A stretch of 64,000 bases of DNA from Prunus persica. Its lineage: Eukaryota; Streptophyta; Magnoliopsida; Rosales; Rosaceae. The notes beneath the pieces are model-generated. The model did not search any database. It had not been told where the DNA came from and worked only from the letters and a program-made list of their open reading frames with translations. Of the stretch, positions 21,353 to 33,739 are shown piece after piece. Position 1 is the stretch's first letter, and every line of letters begins with the position of its first letter. Location of the stretch: NCBI RefSeq assembly GCF_000346465.2, contig NC_034013.1, forward strand, positions 4,757,791 through 4,821,790, given 5' to 3'. The position numbers and the translations under genes were made by a program.

Positions 21353-21670
21353 TGATGGGGAGATGGTATCTCAAACACGAACCTCCAACAAAACTATACC
21401 AACACTAGAAATATAGAACGAACACTCACACAAATTCAATGTGACCAATTGGTCTACAAGAAAAGATTTAAATAACAACTACCTCCTAGGAATATAAGGA
21501 AATATAATTCTAATAAAATCAGGAAAACCAAAGTAGAAGGAAAATATAAAAGGAAGTAAATCAATAGTAGGAAAGGTCTAATTTATTTTGGGCAATAATC
21601 TTTGTGGTAATTAGGAGGCTTGACTGATCTCTTGGGCTTCCCTAGTTTGGCTTGGGATGCTCCTGCATCA
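21353..21670 (-). repeat. 3' LTR of the Ty3 element (with a 43-bp deletion)
   Basis: 318 bp. It aligns with the 361-bp LTR at 40234-40594 but lacks about 43 bases after gaacactcaca. The last ~29 codons of the pol ORF run into this LTR. Confidence 0.85.
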
Positions 21671-22935
21671 GACTCCTTGGGTTGAAAAGGACTCGACCTC
21701 GAGTCAAAATCTGGGGCTCCATTCTCACCATAATAGGCTTGTAAGTCAGTGACGTTGAATGTAGGCGAGACACCAATGTCATTCGGCAACTCAAGTACAT
21801 AAGCATTTTGACCAGCCCTTTTCAATATTTTGTATACCTCTATCATGCAATTTACCATATTTTCCACGAGGAAATCTCTCATTTCTTAAGTTGATCCACA
21901 CTAAATCCCTTCTTGTAACTCCTTGTAACGCCTATGTTTATCAGCACTCTCTTTATACTTTGTGTTGCTCTCTTTAAGTCGAAGACTAACACGTTTGGAC
22001 CTTCTTGATATGATCAACCAAGTCATTGGCATCCCACTAAAACGCCTCTCTACCAGCAAAGGAATTAAATCAATTGGACTAGAAGGGTTGCGACCATTAA
22101 CAGATTCAAATGGGCTCATTCCAATGCTTCTATTTTTTGACTGGTTATAGGCAAATTTTGCATGTGGTAGAACATCACTCCAGCCCGTTTTATTGCTACT
22201 AACCAAAGACCTCAATAAGTTACCAAGGGTCCTATTGACAACCTCTGTCTGAGGATGATGTGCACTGCTAAATTGGAGCCGAGTCCCCATCTTACGCCAC
22301 AAAGTCCTCCAAAAATGTCCCACAAACTTGGTGTCTCTATCTGATGTAATTGTAGTAGGAATCCCATGCAATTTGACAATCTCCCAAAAATAAATATGAG
22401 CAACATTGCTAGCGTCCATGGTTGTTTTACAAGGAACAAAATAGGCCATCTTTGAAAAGCGACCAACTACCATGACTGAATCAAATCCTTGTTTTGTCTT
22501 CAGAAGGCCAACAACGAAATCCATGCTAATGTCTTCTCACGGTGCTTGTAGTTCTGGCAAAGGAGTATAAAGCCCTGTGTTCTAACTACGACTCTTGGCC
22601 AAGTGGCAAGTCCTGCACCTTTGTATGTACCTCTCCACGTCTCTTCGCAACTTTGGCCAATGAAATTTGTTCTCAACTAGATCAATTGTTTTGTCTCGTC
22701 CAAAGTGTCCTCCAAGGCCTCCCCCATGTTGCCCCTCAATTATCCATAACCGTAAAGAATAATCAAGAATGTATAATTTGATCCCCTTGAACAAATCTTG
22801 AATATGGTAATCTTGTACCAAATTATTTTGCACACATTCGGACCAGATTACACCAAATTCGTTGTCTCCTTTATATAACTCCTGCAATTGCTCAAAGCCT
22901 TCCACTCTAACTTGCATGACAGATAATAAGGCCAC
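21583..22935 (-). pseudogene. Ty3 integrase region (broken)
   Basis: In frame-shifted pieces. An HHCC zinc domain (GGHFGRDKT ... RYIQRCRTCHLAKS) lies at about 22582-22760. The catalytic core is at 21901-22524 and a C-terminal domain (YVLELPNDIGVSPTFNVTDL) at 21583-21882. The second Asp (SDRDTKF) remains. The first is replaced (VVGRFSKMA, where VDRFSKMA is usual), and the HPQTDGQTE segment has lost DGQ. A frameshift separates core and C terminus. The last residues, from the Asp of ESDAGA on, are encoded by the 3' LTR. Confidence 0.8.
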
Positions 22936-23006
22936 CTTGCGACTTAAAGCATCCGCTACTTTATTATGTGGATTCCAGCCTTGTGTTTAATCACAAAATT
23001 GTACTC

Positions 23007-24218
23007 CTACAATTCTTCCACCCATCTAGCATGTCTCCGATTCAGTTTGTGTTGCCCATTGATAAATCTCAATGCTTCATGATCAGAGTAAAGGATAAAT
23101 TCCTTGTAAATCAGACATTGCCTCCATTGTCTAAGAGATCGCATAATGGCAGAAAACTCAATATCATAAGTGGAGTAGCATTGCATATTGTCATTGAGTT
23201 TTTCACTAAAGAAGGCAACTGGTTTCCCCTCCTGGCTAAGAACAGCTCCAATCCCTACTTTGGATGCATTACAATCTACCTTAAAAACCTTTTGGTAATC
23301 AGGTAGAATCAATAATGGTGCTTCTGTCATAGCTTTCTTTATGGCTTGAAAGCTCTTCTCTGTAGTTTCAGTCCATTTGAAAATATTATGCTTCATACAA
23401 TCAGTCAAGGGTGCCATAATAGAACTGAAATTTCTCATAAATCTTCGGTGGAATGAAGCTAAGCCATGGAAACTTTGCACCCCATGGACAGATTGTGGAT
23501 AGGCCACCCTTTTATTGCTTCAATTTTTTTTAAATATCCATTTTAATACCATCTGATGATATCACATAACCCAGAAAAAATTAAACTCTCTGTCAAAAAC
23601 TCACACTTCTTCAAATTGGCAAAGAGTTGCTGCTCCCTTAAAACTTCAAAAATTTGTCTCAAGTGCTCTAGGTGTTGAACAACATTATGACTATAAACCA
23701 GAATATTGTTAAAGTAAACAACTACAAACTTCCCAATAAAAGGACGAAATGCCTGGTTCATGAGTCTCATAAATGTGCTAAGAGCATTTGTCAATCCAAA
23801 GGGCATCACCAACCATTCAAATAAACCATCCCGAGTTTTAAAGGTTGTCTTCCATTCGTCACCGGGCGTCATTCGTATTTGGTGGTATCCACTCCTTAAG
23901 TCTATTTTAGAAAATATTTTTGCTCACAACAAGTGATCCAACATATCATCTAGACGAGGAATTAGAAATCTGTACTTCATGGTGATCTTATTTATTGCCC
24001 GACTGTCGACGCACATACACCAAGCCCTTTTTTTTTTTTTGGAGCAAGCAATGGTACTGCACACAAGCTCATGCTCTCCCGGATCACCCCTTTCTTCAAC
24101 AATTCTGTCACTTGCCTATTCAGCTCCTCGTACTCTAATGGACTCATCCGATAATGAGCTTTATTTAGGAGAGTTGAACCTGGAATCAAATCTATGCAAT
24201 GTTAGATGTCTTGCATAG
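23007..24218 (-). pseudogene. Ty3 reverse transcriptase and RNase H (broken)
   Basis: The RT part (23543-24218) shows [29 protein letters not shown] and [11 protein letters not shown]. The last is the catalytic YFDD box with both Asp changed to Asn, so the enzyme would be dead. The RNase H part (23007-23507) shows FKVDCNASKVGIGAVLSQ (usual CDAS, again D to N), AIMRSLRQWR and YSDHEALRFI. Stops and frameshifts lie between 23507 and 23543 and near 23900-24000. The D-to-N changes fit G-to-A damage on the coding strand. Confidence 0.82.
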
Positions 24219-24303
24219 GACGTAACCCAGCGGGTAATTCTTTAGGAATAACATCATTAAATTCCTGCAAAAGATGTGTTAATTCCTTAGGAATATTAAG
24301 AAC

Positions 24304-24535
24304 TGCTAAAATATGAAAACTATGAGAGAATATTTGTTTGTGAGAATTTTCTATGTATTCTTCTCCTTGTAGGAGGTCATATTTAATACAATAAAACCTG
24401 AATGGGCAAGTAAATAATAAATTCCTAAATCTATTTATAGTAGGAAATCAGGAATTAAAGTAAATCAATTACAATTATAATAGGAATCCTTGGTGTGTAA
24501 GGAAAGTAAGTCAATATCCACAAGTCACGCTAACA
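24304..24535 (-). repeat. 3' LTR of the Copia element
   Basis: 232 bp, from tgctaaaatatg to cgctaaca in plus orientation. It differs from the partner LTR at several positions. Confidence 0.85.
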
Positions 24536-24701
24536 CTCCCCCTCATGTTGGTGCATAGATGTCGCCAATGCCCAACTGATCCAGTGAATTGTGGAATGCT
24601 TTACTGAAAATTGCCTTTGCCAAAATATCCGTCAATTGATCCTCGGATTTCACAAAAGGAAACTGAAACACTTTAGCCTCAAGCTTCTATTTGATGAAGT
24701 G

Positions 24702-27700
24702 TCAATCCACCTCAATATGTTTAGTATGATCATGCTGAACCAGATTCTGTGCAATGGCTATAGCAGCCTTGTTGTCACAAAAGAGATTCATTGTGGATGT
24801 AGGTTTATACCCAAGTTCAGCAAGCAACTTTCTTAACCAAAGAAGTTCACAAATCCTTTTAGTCATGCCTCTGAACTCAGCTTCTGCACTGAATAAAGCT
24901 ACTACATTCTGTTTCTTGCTCCTCAATGTCACCAAATTACCTCCCACGAATGTGAAGTAACCCGATGTGAATTTTCTATCTGTTACATTACCTGCCTAAT
25001 CTGCATCTGAATAACCATCAATATTTAGATGACCATGCTTTGAGAACATAAGTCCTTTTCTAGGTGTAGACTTCAAATATCTAAGTATCCGAAGAACTGC
25101 ATTCATGTGGTCTTCACTTGGAGAGTGCATAAATTTACTGACAACGCTCACCGCATAAGCAATGTCTGGTCGAGTATGTGACAAATAGATCAATCTTCCC
25201 ACTAACCTTTGGTATCTTTTTTTGTTAGTTGGAACTTGATCTGGATATTCTCCAAGATGATGATTTTGAACAATAGGAGTGTCCGCAGGTTTGCAATCTA
25301 GCATTATTGTGTCTGTCAACAGGTCCAAGACATATTTCCTTTGAGAGAGAAATATGCCTTGCTGCGATCGAGCCACCTCAATTCCCAAGAAATATTTGAG
25401 TCCACCTAGATCCTTCATCTCAAACTCAGTAGCCAAATAGTCTTGTAGCTGTGATATTTCCTGTTTATCATTCCCAGTAATAATCATATCATCAACATAG
25501 ATTATTAATGCTGTTACCTTCCCTTTCCGATGTTTCAAGAACAGAGTATGATATGAGTTGCACTGTTTGAAACCATTGTTCTTCATTGCCATGGTGAACT
25601 GTCCAAACCATGCACGTGGTGACTGTTTCAATATATACAATGCTTTTTGTAACCTGCAAACTGTTCCAGTCTGAGTAGTATTATATCCAGGAGGAATGTT
25701 CATGTACACCTCCTCCGTGAGTTCACCATGTAGAAAAGCATTCTTTACATCAAACTAGTGTAGTGGCCGATCCAAATTAGCTGCAAGGGACAATAAGACT
25801 CTGATGGTGTTTAACTTTGAAACTGGTGCAAAGGTTTTTTCATAGTCTATACCATAGGCCTGTGTGTACCCTTTTGCCACAAGTCTTGCCTTGTATCGCT
25901 CGATAGATCCATCTGCATTGTGTTTTATAGTAAACACTCATTTACATCCGATAGTCTTTTTTCCTCGTGGTATAGTCTCCAATGTCCAAGTCTGATTTTT
26001 CTCAAGAGCTTTCATCTCCTCTTTTATAGCTTGGACCCACTTAGGATCTTTCAATGCTTCAGAGACCTTGGTTGGAATATGGATAACAGACAACTGATGC
26101 ACAAAAGCCTTGAGTGGTTCAGACAGCTTCTCAGTGGATACATAATTTGCAATTGGATACTTGGATGTTTTGCCAATATCAGGTGAATAACGGTTTGGTG
26201 GCTTCCCACTATTTTGTTTGAAAGCTAATTGATATCCAATAGTTTTATCCTCTAAATGCACAAGTCTAGTAGGAGTATTTACCTCAAAGATATTCTCAGG
26301 AGATTGGTTCGTTGGTACTGTTGAGTGAGAGATGGGGGTCTTCATCTTGTTGTTCTGAGTTGTCTGTATGAGTATGACTCGAATCAAAAACAGCTTCGCA
26401 AGGGTTAGGCGATCGATCGTTGTTTGGTAGAGAGCATTCGCACGTGCCAGACTCAGGATGATCGATTGTTATTATTTCTTGGCCGAGAGCAATCTTCGTG
26501 CATAGATGAATATCTTCGTTTTCCAAGCTACTCCAATTGAGCTCTTCACTCGGTATCTCCCCCTGAAGAGTAGAATTGGATGCTGGGTCATAGAAGAACA
26601 TCTCCAATTCCAGAAAGGTGACATCCAAAGTGACATAGCTTCGCCGAGTAGAAGGGTGATAACATCGGTAGCCTTTCTGATGAGTGGCATAACCCAAAAA
26701 AACATAACAAAGCGCACATGGATCAAGTTTGCTTCGTTGATTTTTGTGGAGATGAATGAAGGCCACACAGCCAAAAATGTGAGGGGTAAGCACCAAAACA
26801 GAGGGCAGAGGCCCATGTTACGTGAGCACTTGTAATAGAGTTTTGAAGTTTAAGACCCCAAATAGCATGCGGTTGATAAGGTGGATAGCAGTGACGACAA
26901 CATCATCCCAGTGATGATGAGGAACATGGCCACGAATGAGAAGAGCACGGGCTATTTCAAGAAGATGACGATTCTTCCATTCGGCAACACCATTTTGTTG
27001 TGGTGTCTGGAGGCAAGTTGTTTCATGAATAATGTCATGTGTCTGGAAGTAAGTCTGAAAATCATGATTGACAAATTCTCCACCGTTGTCAGAGCGAAGG
27101 ATTAGAACAGGGAAAACACTGGATGTGAAAGGATTGGAATAGGGAAAACGCTTCATTCTTATTTTTCATCAAATAAAGCCATGTCATCTGTGTACAATCA
27201 TCTACGAATGTGGTAAACCAACGAATACCGGAATGAGTAGAAATATGTGAGGATCCCCAAACATCAGAATGAATTAAAGCAAAAGGAATAGTACTTTTAT
27301 TCATACTTAAAGGATAAGATGCTCTGTGACTCTTGGCTAAAATGCAAGTGTCACATTTAAAATATATGTCCTTAAATACAGAAAACAACTCGAGTAATAA
27401 GTGTCTCATATAACGAAAAGATGGATGTCCCAAACGTCGGTGCCAGAGCCAAATCTGTCGGTGCTTCACATTATTGGCACGTATCCATATAGTACAACAC
27501 CCCTCTTTTAGTACCATGCCTAATGATCTCGTTGGTGATAATATCCTGTAGTAAACAAAAATTGTGATAAATTAGTGCATAACAATTTAGTTGTTCAGCT
27601 GCCTGGCTTACAGACATTAATTTATTGGACAAAGATGGAATGAGTAGAGTATTAGAAAGAGACAGGGAAGGTGAAAAGGCGACAATGCCGGCCCCTGTCA

Positions 27701-27990
27701 TAGGATAGGTAACTCCATTTGCATTGGCCATACTTGTGCATTGGGGTGTAGTGGTTTGCAAAAAATCATTTGAATCAAAGGTCATATGATCATTGGCGCC
27801 ATAATCAATTATCCAACCAGTAGTATCTCGTAGATCAGAAGTATGAAATGTATAACCGCAGTTACCTGAGACATCCGGAAGCGAGGGACTATCAGTAGGG
27901 TCTACCTGCGGGAACAAGGCTAATTGGGGTTCAGTAGCGACAAAAGCAGCACAGCCGGAATTACTAGCAGTTTCTCTGAGCTTGCGAGCG
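24702..27990 (-). pseudogene. Copia pol: protease, integrase, reverse transcriptase, RNase H (broken)
   Basis: The protease segment WIIDYGANDHMTF (27471-27917) has DYGA where DSGA is usual. Pre-integrase KRGVLYYMDTC is followed by the HHCC domain (WHRRLGHPSF ... CDTCILAKSHR) and the core start IHSDVWG (27089-27517). DNGGEFVNHDF and QNGVAEWKNRHLLEIAR follow at 26818-27156. RT spans 24996-25937 with [11 protein letters not shown] and YVDDMIITG. RNase H is 24702-24947 (VVALFSAEAEFRGM ... NKAAIAIAQN). Frame changes near 27150, 26800, 26300 and 24990 and a stop near 25755 split it into at least seven pieces. Confidence 0.85.
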
Positions 27991-28070
27991 CGGAGGTCCT
28001 CCCACCAATCAGGATAACCATTCAGCTTAAAACAGGTGTCACGAGTATGTTTGGGGTTGCCACAGTGCGT

Positions 28071-28811
28071 TCAACCACTTCCAATCGTCAGAGCCTTGGG
28101 ACGGGAAGGTGAGATGGTTTTAGGAGGTGGTGCACCAGCAGCAGTAGCATATGACTGGATCTGAAGGTAGGCCGCAGTAGAGGAATTATGGGACTGTCCG
28201 ACACGAGTAAGGGGACCTGATCGAGGCCCATTCTTGGCCGCTAAGCCAGTGCCAGTAGGTGCAGATGAACCCATCATCACTGCTTGTCGAACATATTTAC
28301 GGCGAACATAGGCATAAGCTTGGTCCACAGTAGGGAATGGAGTCATGTGAAGAACATCAGTTCGGGCCTTATCAAGAAGATCATCAAGGCCATCCAAAAA
28401 TATGTAAACTCGATCTTCTTGCAAAATATCATTATAGCGCTTGAAATCACTTTCATACTCCATCATATTTAGACGACGGAAATCAATTTCTCTCCATAAG
28501 CTTTGGAGAGTATTGTAATAGGTTTCAATGGAGCCGCTAGCTTGTCGCATACGGGAGACTCGTCGTTTCAGATCATAAACCTGAGAGGTGTCAGTGCCAT
28601 CATAGTAAGTTGTGGCAATTGCATCCCACACTGCTTTTGTCGTCGGAAAACAAATGAAATTGCCAATCAAGCTCTCCTCCAGAGAATTGATGAGCCATCC
28701 TTTCACAATAGAGTTCTCGGTGCGCCAGTGAGGAAACTTTGGAGTGGTCGAAGGAGGTTGTGGAAGATCGCCAATAATATATCCCAGTTTGTCTTTGCCA
28801 GAGATATACAA
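28071..28811 (-). pseudogene. Copia gag
   Basis: A 246-codon ORF with the Copia gag core (WLINSLEESLIGNF, AVWDAIATTYYDGTD, VYDLKRRVSRMRQ, YYNTLQSLWREID). The N terminus is cut by a stop (tag) just upstream of MYISGKDK. The CCHC knuckle (CGNPKHTRDTCFK) lies after a stop at 28071, so gag is broken before its nucleocapsid part. Confidence 0.8.
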
Positions 28812-29196
28812 CTACAATTTGGGACTATAGGGCATAGTTGGTGCCATCCAACTTTATGCCAATCTGTGCAGCGGCAGCTTCATAGGTTATCGTCGTCGTA
28901 ATCGTTGTTTGATTCGGGTTCAAGGTTGTCGTCTAATTCGAGTTCGAGGTTGTCGTCTGAGTCGAGGTCGGGGTTGTCTTTGTAGGATCCTGATTTAGGA
29001 TCAAGTTAGAGGTCTGAGTCTGCATCTGCATTAGTTGAGCCACCTGGGCACTCAACTCAACTATGGTTGGTTGAGAAGGAAAAGAGGAAGCAGTGGTGCT
29101 ACCGCCATGAGGATTAGAAGAGTCATCTTACCCCATGGTGGCAGCTAGGATTTAGAAACTAAAGTCAGCAATCTCAAGATTGCCACTCTGATACCA

Positions 29197-29430
29197 TGCT
29201 AAAATATGAAAACTATGAGAAAATATTTGTTTGTGGGAATTTTTAGTGTATTCTTCTCCTTGTAGGAGGTCATATTTATAATACAATAAAACCTGATTGA
29301 GCAAGTAAATAATAAATTCCTAAATCTATTTACAGTAGGAAATCAGGAATTAAAGTAAATCAATTACAAGGATAATAGGAATCCTTGGTGTGTAAGAAAA
29401 GTAAGTCAATATCCACAAGTCATGCCAACT
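29197..29430 (-). repeat. 5' LTR of the Copia element
   Basis: About 234 bp. It aligns with 24304-24535 throughout. The outermost bases are changed relative to the partner LTR. Confidence 0.82.
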
Positions 29431-29435
29431 CTACA

Positions 29436-30226
29436 TCTGGATTTTTCTCTTTCACCATCAGCATGTACACATCGCCACTCTCCTCTGCTTCTTTTAGGAA
29501 ATTTCCTGTGGTTAGAAAGCTTCCAGCACCAATTTTTGTGGATTTGGAATTAAATTCATATTGGGAGGGGCCTAAAATAATCTCCATACCATCTTTGATG
29601 AAGGTATATGTATTTTTGTATCTGTCATATGTGACTTTACGATTAAATTGCCAAGGTCTCCCCAATAGTATGTGGCACGTATCCATTGGAATTACATCAC
29701 ACCATTAAGAGTCCTGATACTTTTGCACGATGGAGAATGTCACTAGGCAGCGTTGATTCACCACGACTTCATTCCTTTTTAAAACCCAAGACAACTTGTA
29801 AGGGACTGGCTTCTTTTCAATCTTCAAATTCAATTTATTAACCATCTCCTGTGAAACAATGTTTTCACAACTACCATTATCAATAATAATGCTACATACC
29901 TTTCCATGAGAGGTACACTTGGTATGGAATATATTATTCCGAAGCAATCCTGGTTCTCCTCCACCTTGGCAGCTTTAATATTCTTTCAAATCACCAAGGA
30001 CTCTCCATGTGATCTCTTCTTCTTCATTGTCCCCATAATCATCAAATATGGGCAGCATCTCTTTTGACATACCACTGGTTTCGCCCAATACCTCAACCAA
30101 ACTTACAATTTTTTGATTAGGACATTCAGAAGCAATATGTCCTATGCCAGAACATTTGAAACACTTGATCCCATTCGGTTTGCTGGCAATACAGTTCTCT
30201 GGTGCATTGGTCTTGATTTCTTCATG
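29436..30226 (-). pseudogene. Ty3 zinc knuckle and retropepsin region
   Basis: A CCHC knuckle (CFKCSGIGHIASEC) lies near 30120-30165. The protease-like segment CSIIIDNGSCENIVS (D-N-G active-site type) is in the ORF 29705-29947, and the linker to RT (GDVYMLMVKEKNPDVE) in 29420-29686. The region is cut off from gag by the Tat element (right) and from RT by the Copia element (left). In-frame stops occur at about 29700 and 29965. Confidence 0.75.
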
Positions 30227-30231
30227 CTTCC

Positions 30232-30844
30232 TGTGGGAACCAAATTAAACCTGAACCCTAAGTCAAATAATTAGGCCAATCAATTTGGGAATTATTTGAC
30301 TTAATTGGGAGTTACCTAACCTAATTAGGAATTACCTAATCAAATTGGGGGTTACTTGAATTAATTGGGAAATTACCTAATTCAAGTTGGATGTATTTGA
30401 TCCTCACCTTAATTAGGGATTCGGTTAAATCCCTAATCCTTAAATACACCAACCTCACCAACTACACCAACCTCACCAATTACATCACCAACCTCTCCAA
30501 GGCCACTATAAATACTTGGCTACGCACAAGAATGAGGTACATTAGAACTACTACTAAAACCTCGGTAGAGATCTTCCCTCATAGACCCTAGCTACCTCAT
30601 TTCTCCCTCTCTTTTACATAAGGCTTTGGCCGCCCGGTTTATATTATAAACATATCTCCGTACCCTATTAGCTATTATTTTATATACGATTCAATTGAAC
30701 TAATTTAGGCATTGGAGGGCCTTTGGCCAACACCCCCCGAGTGTGGTCCTCTTATTTGTTCTATTTTGCAGGGAGAAAGAGGCGATGAAGAAGAAAGGGG
30801 AATCTTTCCAATTGAATATTCTCGTAGGGAAATTTGCTCCCACA
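30232..30844 (+). repeat. 5' LTR of the Tat element
   Basis: 613 bp. It contains imperfect repeats of aattgggaattacctaa and accaacctcacc-type motifs and a TATA-like ctataaatac at about 30505-30514. Confidence 0.88.
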
Positions 30845-30941
30845 AATTGGTGTTTTCATTGAGAGCACGAGTTATACTCAACGCATGCTCAAGGAATCCG
30901 TTCCTCCTATTTTCCAATCCACCGAGGCCTTCCAAACAACC

Positions 30942-33486
30942 ATGGTTGGGAGCAAGAAGATGAGAGGCAAAACCTCCGCGATGGCTAGATCCGCGACGGC
31001 CCAAAGCCATTCCACCCACGATCCCGCGATCGACATGGTGGCACTACCACCTCTCACCACCGTGCCACCTACCGGGTTTCCAGCTGAGACCACCGCAACG
31101 GCCACCGCCGCCGAATACGATGGAACCTCCCATCAAGGTGGGCTCGTTACCACCGCCGACTTAGGCCCGGTCTTGGAGCAACTTCAAGCATTCCCAACAT
31201 TGCTTCCACGCTCGACGCACGCTCCTGCATACACCTCTCATGAAATCCTAGCTCGTGTGCAATTAGGCTCCACACACTTCTCTCCTCCCGATCCATGAAG
31301 TCAAGCATACCTTAATCTGATAGTTGACCAGCTAGCTCAGAGAATGGATGACCAAAGCAATCTAATGAGGCAGCTTCTCAACCAAATATGCTTGGCTCAA
31401 AACCTTGCCCTTGGATAACCGGGCGAAGAGAGTAGAATAGATGAACGCGCCGGTAGGCAGCACGACGGGTACCAAGTAGGTCAAGCAAGAGTAAGCAGAC
31501 AAGGTGAGGGACAACAATGTGATCGGCCTGCCGACATGTCACAAGCATCCGCGAGCCACACTCAGAGTAGACGAAGTTAACCATCCAGGTTAAGCCTAAG
31601 GAACGACGTGCGCGAGAGGCTGGGCCCACGACTTGACATCCGCTCTCGCTTAGGCCCACAGGGAAATGTACATCAAAGGCTAGGTCCCAAGGGAAGTCAG
31701 CCAAACAACCATCGCAACGAGGATCGTGAAGAAATGCGCTAAGCTATCCACTCGCAGAGGAGCATTCATAAAAGGCAAGGCCCCCAGGGAGGTCAACTGG
31801 ATAACCCTCACAATGAGGATCATGAAGAAAGGCGCTCCGCTGCTCACTCTTGAAAAGTCGATTCTCACCGACAAGCTACAGAGAATCCTTCACAAGTACA
31901 ATCCACCAACACGCTAACTTGGCAGCGCATGCGAGAAGGTCGACCCTCAGAGGACAATGAGGAAATCAGTCAACATCATGAAGGTCGCCAACATAGCCGA
32001 CCAACAATGTGTACAGAAGACGTTGAGAAGCTCATGAATGACCGACTTCGAGATCCAGCAGGCAAAAACTATGCCTTTCACTACCGAAATCGAGCAGGCT
32101 ACTCTTCCGAAGAGATTCTCAACGCCTTCGTTCACACACTTCGAAGGAGATTCTGATCCCTAGAGCCGCCTAAAACACTTCAAAAGTGTCATCATCCTCC
32201 ACAAGGCTGACGACGCGTTAATGTGCAAGGTGTTTGCGATGACCTTGCGAGGAGCTGCCCAAGACTGGTTCCACAGTCTACCATCCAGGTCGATCAACAG
32301 CTTGAAGGAGTTGGCTTACGTCTTCACCAAAGAATACACCTCTTATCGGACAATCAAGAAGAACCCTAACCACCTGTACAACCTGCGCAAGAAATTCGAC
32401 GAATCCCCTCGGGATTACATCAAGAGATTCAAAGCAGAAAAGGCTAACATAGTAGGATGTGACGACCGAATCGCGTTCCTTGCTTTCAAGAAAGGCCTTC
32501 CAGCTGACCATCACTCCCAATCATACTCTGGCAAAGGTTTACGCGACCGCAGAATGCTACGCGCTATGAGATAACGATCGAATTGCCGCAAAGAAGTCTA
32601 CTAAGCAGGAAGATCAGCCAACTAAGCGGGTAAGCCAAAGAAGCAACGGGTTTAGCAACAGGAACAAGGACAAGCGTGGGTCGCACCCTTGATAGAAGAT
32701 CTAGACAAGAAGGATACTAGCAAATATTGTGCCTTCCATGGGATGCACGGATACACGAAGAACAATTGCTTCGCCTGGAAAACACACCTTGAAGAACTCG
32801 TGAGAGGAGGTCACTGCACGAAATTCATTGCAAAGCAGGCCATCCAACGAATTGAGGATCGTGACACTGCCAAGGAGCCATCTCAGAAGGTCATCAGGAT
32901 TAATACAATCCTAGCTGACTTCAAGGAATCCGGGCTGACCAACATGGAAAAGAAGAGAAAGATCAAACAGGCTACTGTAATCTCCCAAGTCTCGATCGAC
33001 CTTCCACTGGCAGAAGACGATCCTGTGATCGGCTTCCTAATAAAAGATCTGATCGGCCTCGACATGTCACATAATGATGCCCTTGTTATCAGCATTTAAA
33101 TCACCCATGCCATGGTCGACCGAATCCACGCAGATGAGGGCAGTGCAGCCAATATCCTGCAACTGGCGATTATCCCACAGATGGGCTTGGAGACAAAGAT
33201 CAACAAATCAGCCAGATCACTGACTGGCTTTAATAGTGCAACAACAATTATTGTGGGCATGATAGACCTCGATGTCTACTCCCTACCCGTATCAGCGTGC
33301 AAACATTTATGGTCATTAATGAGATCTCACCCTACAACGGCATTCTGGGCAGACCATGGATTGACAAGATCAACGTCATCCCCTCCGCCACACATCAAAA
33401 AATTCGGTACCCAATTCCTAGGGGCGGTGTCGGCCAAATCAACAGTGATGAAGCAATGGAGAGGAAATGCTCCAACTAGGAGCTGA
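30942..33486 (+). pseudogene. Tat gag and protease region (broken)
   Basis: The N-terminal gag piece starts MVGSKKMRGKTSAM and ends about 31298. The Retrotrans_gag core is at 32170-32560 (LRGAAQDWFHSLP, FTKEYTSYRTIKK, RDYIKRFKAEKANI). A Cys/His segment (YCAFHGMHGYTKNNC) is at about 32715. A retropepsin-like ADEGSAANIL (usual D-G-G-S) is at 33130-33160. Stops near 31300, 32157, 32570 and 33099 break the frame. Confidence 0.78.
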
Positions 33487-33739
33487 AGAAAAACAAACAA
33501 GTGCAGTTCCTCCCTATGAGCCAGGCAGATCCGGAGGAGGTTGAACAACCTAATCTTGCTCCCTTATAGCAATAAAGCGTCAGGACCAAGCTAAGAAAAT
33601 CTGTTAAGAGGCCTCTCCTGAAGAAGGATGGAAACCCGAAGAGGACGTTGAGTTAATACTCTTGGATCCCGACCAGCTAGACAGAAAGGCGCGGATCGGC
33701 TCGCGCCTAAGACCAGACGAGAACGTGGAGCTGCCCACT

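Larger units (their letters stand above)
24304..29430 (-). mobile_element. Ty1/Copia retrotransposon nested in the Ty3 element
   Basis: LTRs 24304-24535 and 29197-29430. The minus strand after the high-coordinate LTR reads tggtatcagag (primer site). A polypurine tract (gagggggag) precedes the low-coordinate LTR. Domain order gag, protease, integrase, RT, RNase H is the Copia order. The host Ty3 ORF reads KNPDVE on one side and VLNIPKELTHLLQ on the other. No exact target duplication can be seen, and the outer end of the 5' LTR has mutated (AG where TG is expected). Several stops and frameshifts show it is dead. Confidence 0.88.

Noticed and set aside
24304..29430. Target duplication for the Copia element
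   Set aside because: The flanks (agaac and ctaca) do not match; end mutation or a small deletion is likelier than an overlooked duplication.
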